Shown here in pieces: positions 60,991 through 64,000 of a DNA stretch of 64,000 bases (the stretch's first letter is position 1; every line of letters begins with the position of its first letter). The position numbers and the translations under genes were made by a program. Location of the stretch: assembly GCF_014930365.1 (NCBI RefSeq), contig NZ_JABXWI010000001.1, forward strand, positions 569,958-633,957. The letters are read 5' to 3'. The notes beneath the pieces were generated by a model. That model saw only the letters and a program-made list of their open reading frames with translations, made no database searches and was not told the DNA's origin. The stretch comes from Streptomyces caniscabiei (GTDB taxonomy: Bacteria; Actinomycetota; Actinomycetes; Streptomycetales; Streptomycetaceae).

Positions 60991-61146
60991 GCCACGAGCT
61001 CCGCAGGTCAACCCGGAGCAGGTCAACCCGGAGCAGGGCGCCGAATCGTTACGTCATCCCCGCACGGGTGACGGAGGGCGAATTCGCAGCCGAAAAGCGG
61101 ACATGATCAATCCTGTTCAACCGCCCTACCTATAAGGGGATTTTTC

Positions 61147-61365
61147 ATGCGTCGCACCGCGACCGTCCTGCTCGGAACCCTCGCCCTCGCCGGCGCCATG
61201 GCCCCGGCCGCCCACGCGATCCCGGACCCGGTCGGGACCGTCACGTGTCTCGCCGAGACGCCCGCCGCCGTGACGGAGCTGGCGGCCGACCCGACCGCCC
61301 TCGTCGACCCCGCCGCCCTGCTCGACCCGGCGGGCGCCCCGGCCGTGAGCTGCCTCGCCCCCTGA
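61147..61365 (+). CDS. Small secreted protein
   Basis: 72-residue exported protein from ATG 61147, 6 nt after AAGGGGA. A clear signal peptide (RRTATVLLGTLALAGAMAPAAHA) ends at residue 24. The 48-residue mature part is hydrophobic, Ala/Pro/Asp-rich and has two Cys (TVTCLAET and VSCLAP), one near each end, which could form one disulfide. It resembles the many small secreted actinobacterial proteins expressed in aerial growth but lacks chaplin motifs. TATAAG lies about 12 bp upstream of the start region. Confidence 0.75.
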   Translation: MRRTATVLLGTLALAGAMAPAAHAIPDPVGTVTCLAETPAAVTELAADPTALVDPAALLDPAGAPAVSCLAP

Positions 61366-61387
61366 GGCCCACCCCGGCGCGACACAC

Positions 61388-61421
61388 GCGGGCCGCCCTC
61401 CCCGACAGGAGGGCGGCCCGC
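61388..61421. terminator. Bidirectional terminator
   Basis: A perfect 14-bp GC-rich stem (61388-61401 with 61408-61421) lies between the convergent small secreted protein and PhoX genes. Confidence 0.85.
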
Positions 61422-61453
61422 GGCCGTGTCCGCGCCGGTGTCGCGTGTCGCTC

Positions 61454-63544
61454 TCAGACGCCGATGTCGCAGCCGTCGGCGCGCCACACCGCGACGACCG
61501 CCGGGCGGACGTACGTGCCCGCGCCGTCGGGCCAGGTGCTCTTCGGGTTCTCGACGGTGGCCCCGTCCAGCTCGCCCGGATGCTGGACGGCCACCAGCAC
61601 GCGACGGTCCTGGATGATCGGGCCGCAGGTCTCGGCGCCGCTCGGGACGGTGAGGAACTGCTTCAGCTCACCACGGCGGTCCCCCTTGGTCGCCACGCCG
61701 AACAGTCCGTCGTGCGAGCCGAGCTGGGAGCCGTCGGTGGAGATCCACAGGTTGCCGTACCGGTCGAAGGCGACGTTGTCCGGGCACGAGATCGGGGAGA
61801 CGTCGTCCTTCGGGAAGCCGGCGAAGTAGGTCGCCGGGTCGTTCGGGTCGCCCGCGACGAGGAAGAGCAGCCAGGCGAACTTCGTGCTCTCGGGCCGGTT
61901 CCAGCGCTCGGTCAGCTCCAGCACCTGGCCGTGCTTGTTGGCGTGGCGCGGGTTGGCCTCGTCCGCCTTGGGGTTGGCGCCGACACCACGGTTGGAGTTG
62001 TTGGTGAGGGCGACGTAGACCTTGCCGGTGACCGGGTTGGGCTCGATGTCCTCGGGCCGGTCCATCTTGGTGGCGCCGACCTTGTCACCGGCGAGCCGGG
62101 TGAAGACGAAGACCTCGTCGGCGGTCATGCCGTCCACGTGGGAGACGGCGCCCTCGGCGGTGGCGGTGGCCAGCGGGATCCACTCGCCGCTGCCGTCGAA
62201 CTCGCCGTCGGCCGGCAGCTTGCCCGTGCCGTCGATCTCGATGGCGGGGGAGTCGCCGGTCAGCTTGGCGACGTAGAGGGTGCCCTCGTCCAGCAGCGAC
62301 AGGTTGTGCTCGCGCACCGCGCGGCTCGACCCCTTGCGCATCCGCTTGCTGCTGACGAACTTGTAGAAGTAGTCGAAACGCTCGTCGTCGCCGGAGTAGA
62401 CGACTGGACGGCCGTCGGCGGTGAGCCGGATGGTGGCGGCCTCGTGCTTGAACCGTCCGAGGGCGGTGTGCTTGCGCGGCGTGGACGTCGGGTCGTACGG
62501 ATCGAACTCCACCACATACCCGAAGCGGTGCACCTCGTTCGGCTCCTGGGCGACGTCGAACCGCTTGTCGAACCGCTCCCACTTGCGCTCGCTGGCGCCG
62601 GTGCCGATGCCGTACCGCTTGTCGGTGGGCCGGTTGCTGTTGGCGAAGTACTGGTTGAAGTTCTCCTCGCCGTGCAGCGTGGTGCCCCAGGGGGTGGTGC
62701 CGCCGGAGCAGTTGTTGAGGGTGCCGAGGACCTTGCGGCCGGTCGGGTCGGCGGAGGTCCTGAGCAGGTCGGATCCGGCGGCGGGGCCGGTGAGCCGGAA
62801 CTCGGTCGTCGCCGTGACCCGGCGGTTGAGGTGGTGGCGGGGCACGGCGGTGAGCTTGCCGGTGCGCCGGTCCTCCTCGACCACGACGGCGGACAGGCCG
62901 TGGGCGGCCCAGGCGACCTCGACCTGGTCGCGGGTCGGGTTCGCGGCGTCGTAGCCGCGGAACATGAGCACCTCGTCGGTGTACTCGTGGTTCGCGACGA
63001 GGAGCTGCCGGCCACGCTCGCCCGGGAGCGGGAGCAGCGCGAGGAAGTCGTTGTTGTAGCCGAACTGGCCGGCCTGCGCCTTGCCCGTCTGGTTCTCCGG
63101 GTCGAAGGCGGGGGCGCCGCGCAGGATCGGCTCGCCCCAGCGGATGACGACGTTCTGCCTGTACCCGTCGGGGACGGTCACCTTGTCGGCGGTGTTCGGC
63201 GCGACGGAGGTGTACCGCAGACCGCGGGCGGCCTTGGGCCGGGCCTTGGACGCCGCGGCTCCGGCGGTCTCGGCGGACCCCGCGGCGTCCGCCGGGGTGG
63301 CCGCGGCGGCGGGTCCGGCGGTGCCGAGCGAGACGGCCGAGCCGGCCGCGCCCGCCACGGAGACGACGGCGGCGGCCCTCATCACCGAGCGACGGCTGAG
63401 CGCGCCCGCGATGACGTCGCCCACGTATTCGTTGGTGCTGGTGTTCGGCACCTCGTGGAAGCAGGCGTCGCCACAGCGGAACCGACAGGTCAGGGCGGAA
63501 CGGCCGCCGGGATGCGAGCCGATCATGGGCAGCAGCTTGCGCAC
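61454..63544 (-). CDS. Tat-exported PhoX-family alkaline phosphatase
   Basis: 696 residues from GTG 63544, preceded by GAGGAG. A long cytosolic leader with three Cys (RCGDAC) leads to the twin-arginine signal LSRRSVMRAAAVVSVAG (about 49-65). The DUF839/PhoX fold is marked by QNVVIRWGEPIL, LLVANHEYTDE (metal-binding Glu), GTLNNCSGGTTPWGTTLHGEENF, GRFKHEAATIRL, DRPEDIEPNP and PDNVAFDRYGNLWISTDG. PhoX enzymes use Fe/Ca and release phosphate from organic esters under starvation. A PHO box lies about 80-100 bp upstream. The acidic/Ala-rich linker before the catalytic domain is unusually long. Confidence 0.92.
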   Translation of the reverse strand: MRKLLPMIGSHPGGRSALTCRFRCGDACFHEVPNTSTNEYVGDVIAGALSRRSVMRAAAVVSVAGAAGSAVSLGTAGPAAAATPADAAGSAETAGAAASKARPKAARGLRYTSVAPNTADKVTVPDGYRQNVVIRWGEPILRGAPAFDPENQTGKAQAGQFGYNNDFLALLPLPGERGRQLLVANHEYTDEVLMFRGYDAANPTRDQVEVAWAAHGLSAVVVEEDRRTGKLTAVPRHHLNRRVTATTEFRLTGPAAGSDLLRTSADPTGRKVLGTLNNCSGGTTPWGTTLHGEENFNQYFANSNRPTDKRYGIGTGASERKWERFDKRFDVAQEPNEVHRFGYVVEFDPYDPTSTPRKHTALGRFKHEAATIRLTADGRPVVYSGDDERFDYFYKFVSSKRMRKGSSRAVREHNLSLLDEGTLYVAKLTGDSPAIEIDGTGKLPADGEFDGSGEWIPLATATAEGAVSHVDGMTADEVFVFTRLAGDKVGATKMDRPEDIEPNPVTGKVYVALTNNSNRGVGANPKADEANPRHANKHGQVLELTERWNRPESTKFAWLLFLVAGDPNDPATYFAGFPKDDVSPISCPDNVAFDRYGNLWISTDGSQLGSHDGLFGVATKGDRRGELKQFLTVPSGAETCGPIIQDRRVLVAVQHPGELDGATVENPKSTWPDGAGTYVRPAVVAVWRADGCDIGV

Positions 63545-63625
63545 AGCGCGCTCCTCGATGCTCTTATGTGCCTTTTGGTGTGAGCGCGACGCTAGGGGGG
63601 CGTGTGTTCGAGCACGGGGACACGA

Positions 63626-63643
63626 GGTGAACGGGGAGTGAAC
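63626..63643 (-). promoter_or_regulatory. PHO box (two direct repeat units)
   Basis: On the complement GTTCACT begins at 63643 and GTTCACC at 63632, exactly 11 bp apart, the spacing of PhoP binding units in Streptomyces. TAGCGT on the complement of 63589-63594 may be the -10. Confidence 0.65.
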
Positions 63644-63796
63644 CTGCGGCAGTTGGGGCGGTGTTGACAGCGCGAGGTGGCGGGGATAGTGAAAGGCCCC
63701 CGCCCCACCCCAAGATCGCCACGCCCGGCCGCTAACCTTACGTGTCCGTCCTGGCCAGGGATTGACGGGCTACAACTCACCCGAAGGGTTGCGCAC

Positions 63797-64000
63797 ATGG
63801 GCATTCTCTCTCTCCTCCGGAATGCGTTCAGCCGCTCACGCAAGGGGCGCGACACGGTTCCTTCGCAGGAGGCGGAGCGGGATTCCGCCCCGGAGGACAC
63901 CTCCGCGGCGACGGCCGAGGCGGCCGCGCCGCGGCAGGCCGCCGAGCCGAGGGTCCCGGCCCCGGCGACCGAGCCCGCGGCCTCCTCCGTGGCCGACGAG
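63797..64000 (+). CDS. Partial protein with Ala/Pro/Glu-rich N-terminus, 3' end outside the window
   Basis: ATG 63797 follows GAAGGG by 9 nt; the frame remains open for 68 codons to the window edge. It begins MGILSLLRNAFSRSRKGRDT and continues with an Ala/Glu/Pro-rich stretch containing APRQAAEPRVPAPATEPAASS. Streptomyces von Willebrand factor A-domain proteins often start in this way, but the diagnostic domain would lie beyond the window, so that is a guess. The gene is divergent from phoX and may share its regulatory region. Confidence 0.6.
   Translation, partial: MGILSLLRNAFSRSRKGRDTVPSQEAERDSAPEDTSAATAEAAAPRQAAEPRVPAPATEPAASSVADE

Overview
The window is typical Streptomyces chromosome: very high GC with strong third-position bias, many GTG and TTG starts, GGAGG-type ribosome binding sites, leaderless genes, and a large Sec/Tat secretome (lipoproteins, an LAxTG sortase substrate, twin-arginine enzymes). 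No phage or transposase gene, CRISPR array, rRNA or canonical tRNA was seen. The species cannot be named from the sequence alone.

Layout. 0-10 kb: a partial membrane protein, then secreted glycoside hydrolases for plant galactans and arabinans (a GH2 beta-galactosidase with an inserted LamG domain; a GH27 alpha-galactosidase and GH43/CBM42 enzyme in a coupled operon), interrupted by a divergent HxlR regulator/imine-reductase-like pair. 10-18 kb: small secreted proteins and lipoproteins, an unusual tRNA-Gly-like RNA gene with its own promoter and terminator, a sortase substrate, and a CooC/MinD-like ATPase operon. 18-29 kb: a PAS-GAF-PP2C-HATPase phosphatase, a Cna-B/SdrD-type secreted protein, an L,D-transpeptidase, a LuxR-type regulator, DUF3515, and a MITE-like element abutting a TlpA-type lipoprotein gene. 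29-34 kb: two ECF sigma-factor loci. One is flanked by an L,D-transpeptidase-like domain without catalytic residues and by a lipoprotein carrying only the Ig-like domain of such enzymes; the other has a membrane partner whose ectodomain is duplicated in the free secreted protein next door.

34-36 kb holds the most striking unit: an XRE-HTH/TPR regulator divergent from an unannotated 32-codon signal-peptide-like ORF, with two operator clusters of identical geometry between them. It looks like a candidate RRNPP-type peptide-sensing circuit. 36-44 kb: Uma2 protein, hydrolase, a cold-shock-like ORF without a canonical start codon, a lysine-rich secreted protein, a 1322-residue XRE-STAND-WD40 protein, an NLP (NPP1) protein and an MscS-like channel. 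44-53 kb: secreted beta-propeller protein, OmpR-type two-component system, an unknown conserved protein, a GC-rich minisatellite, an integral-membrane PP2C phosphatase and a palindromic repeat family whose two copies show compensatory stem changes. 53-64 kb: SH3 protein, a MocR regulator divergent from a leaderless hydrolase over paired direct-repeat operators, membrane proteins including FUSC, and a Tat-exported PhoX phosphatase behind a PHO box.

The recurrent theme is envelope and extracellular biology: polymer degradation, cell-wall enzymes and their degenerate relatives, sigma/anti-sigma-like sensing, and peptide or phosphate signalling.
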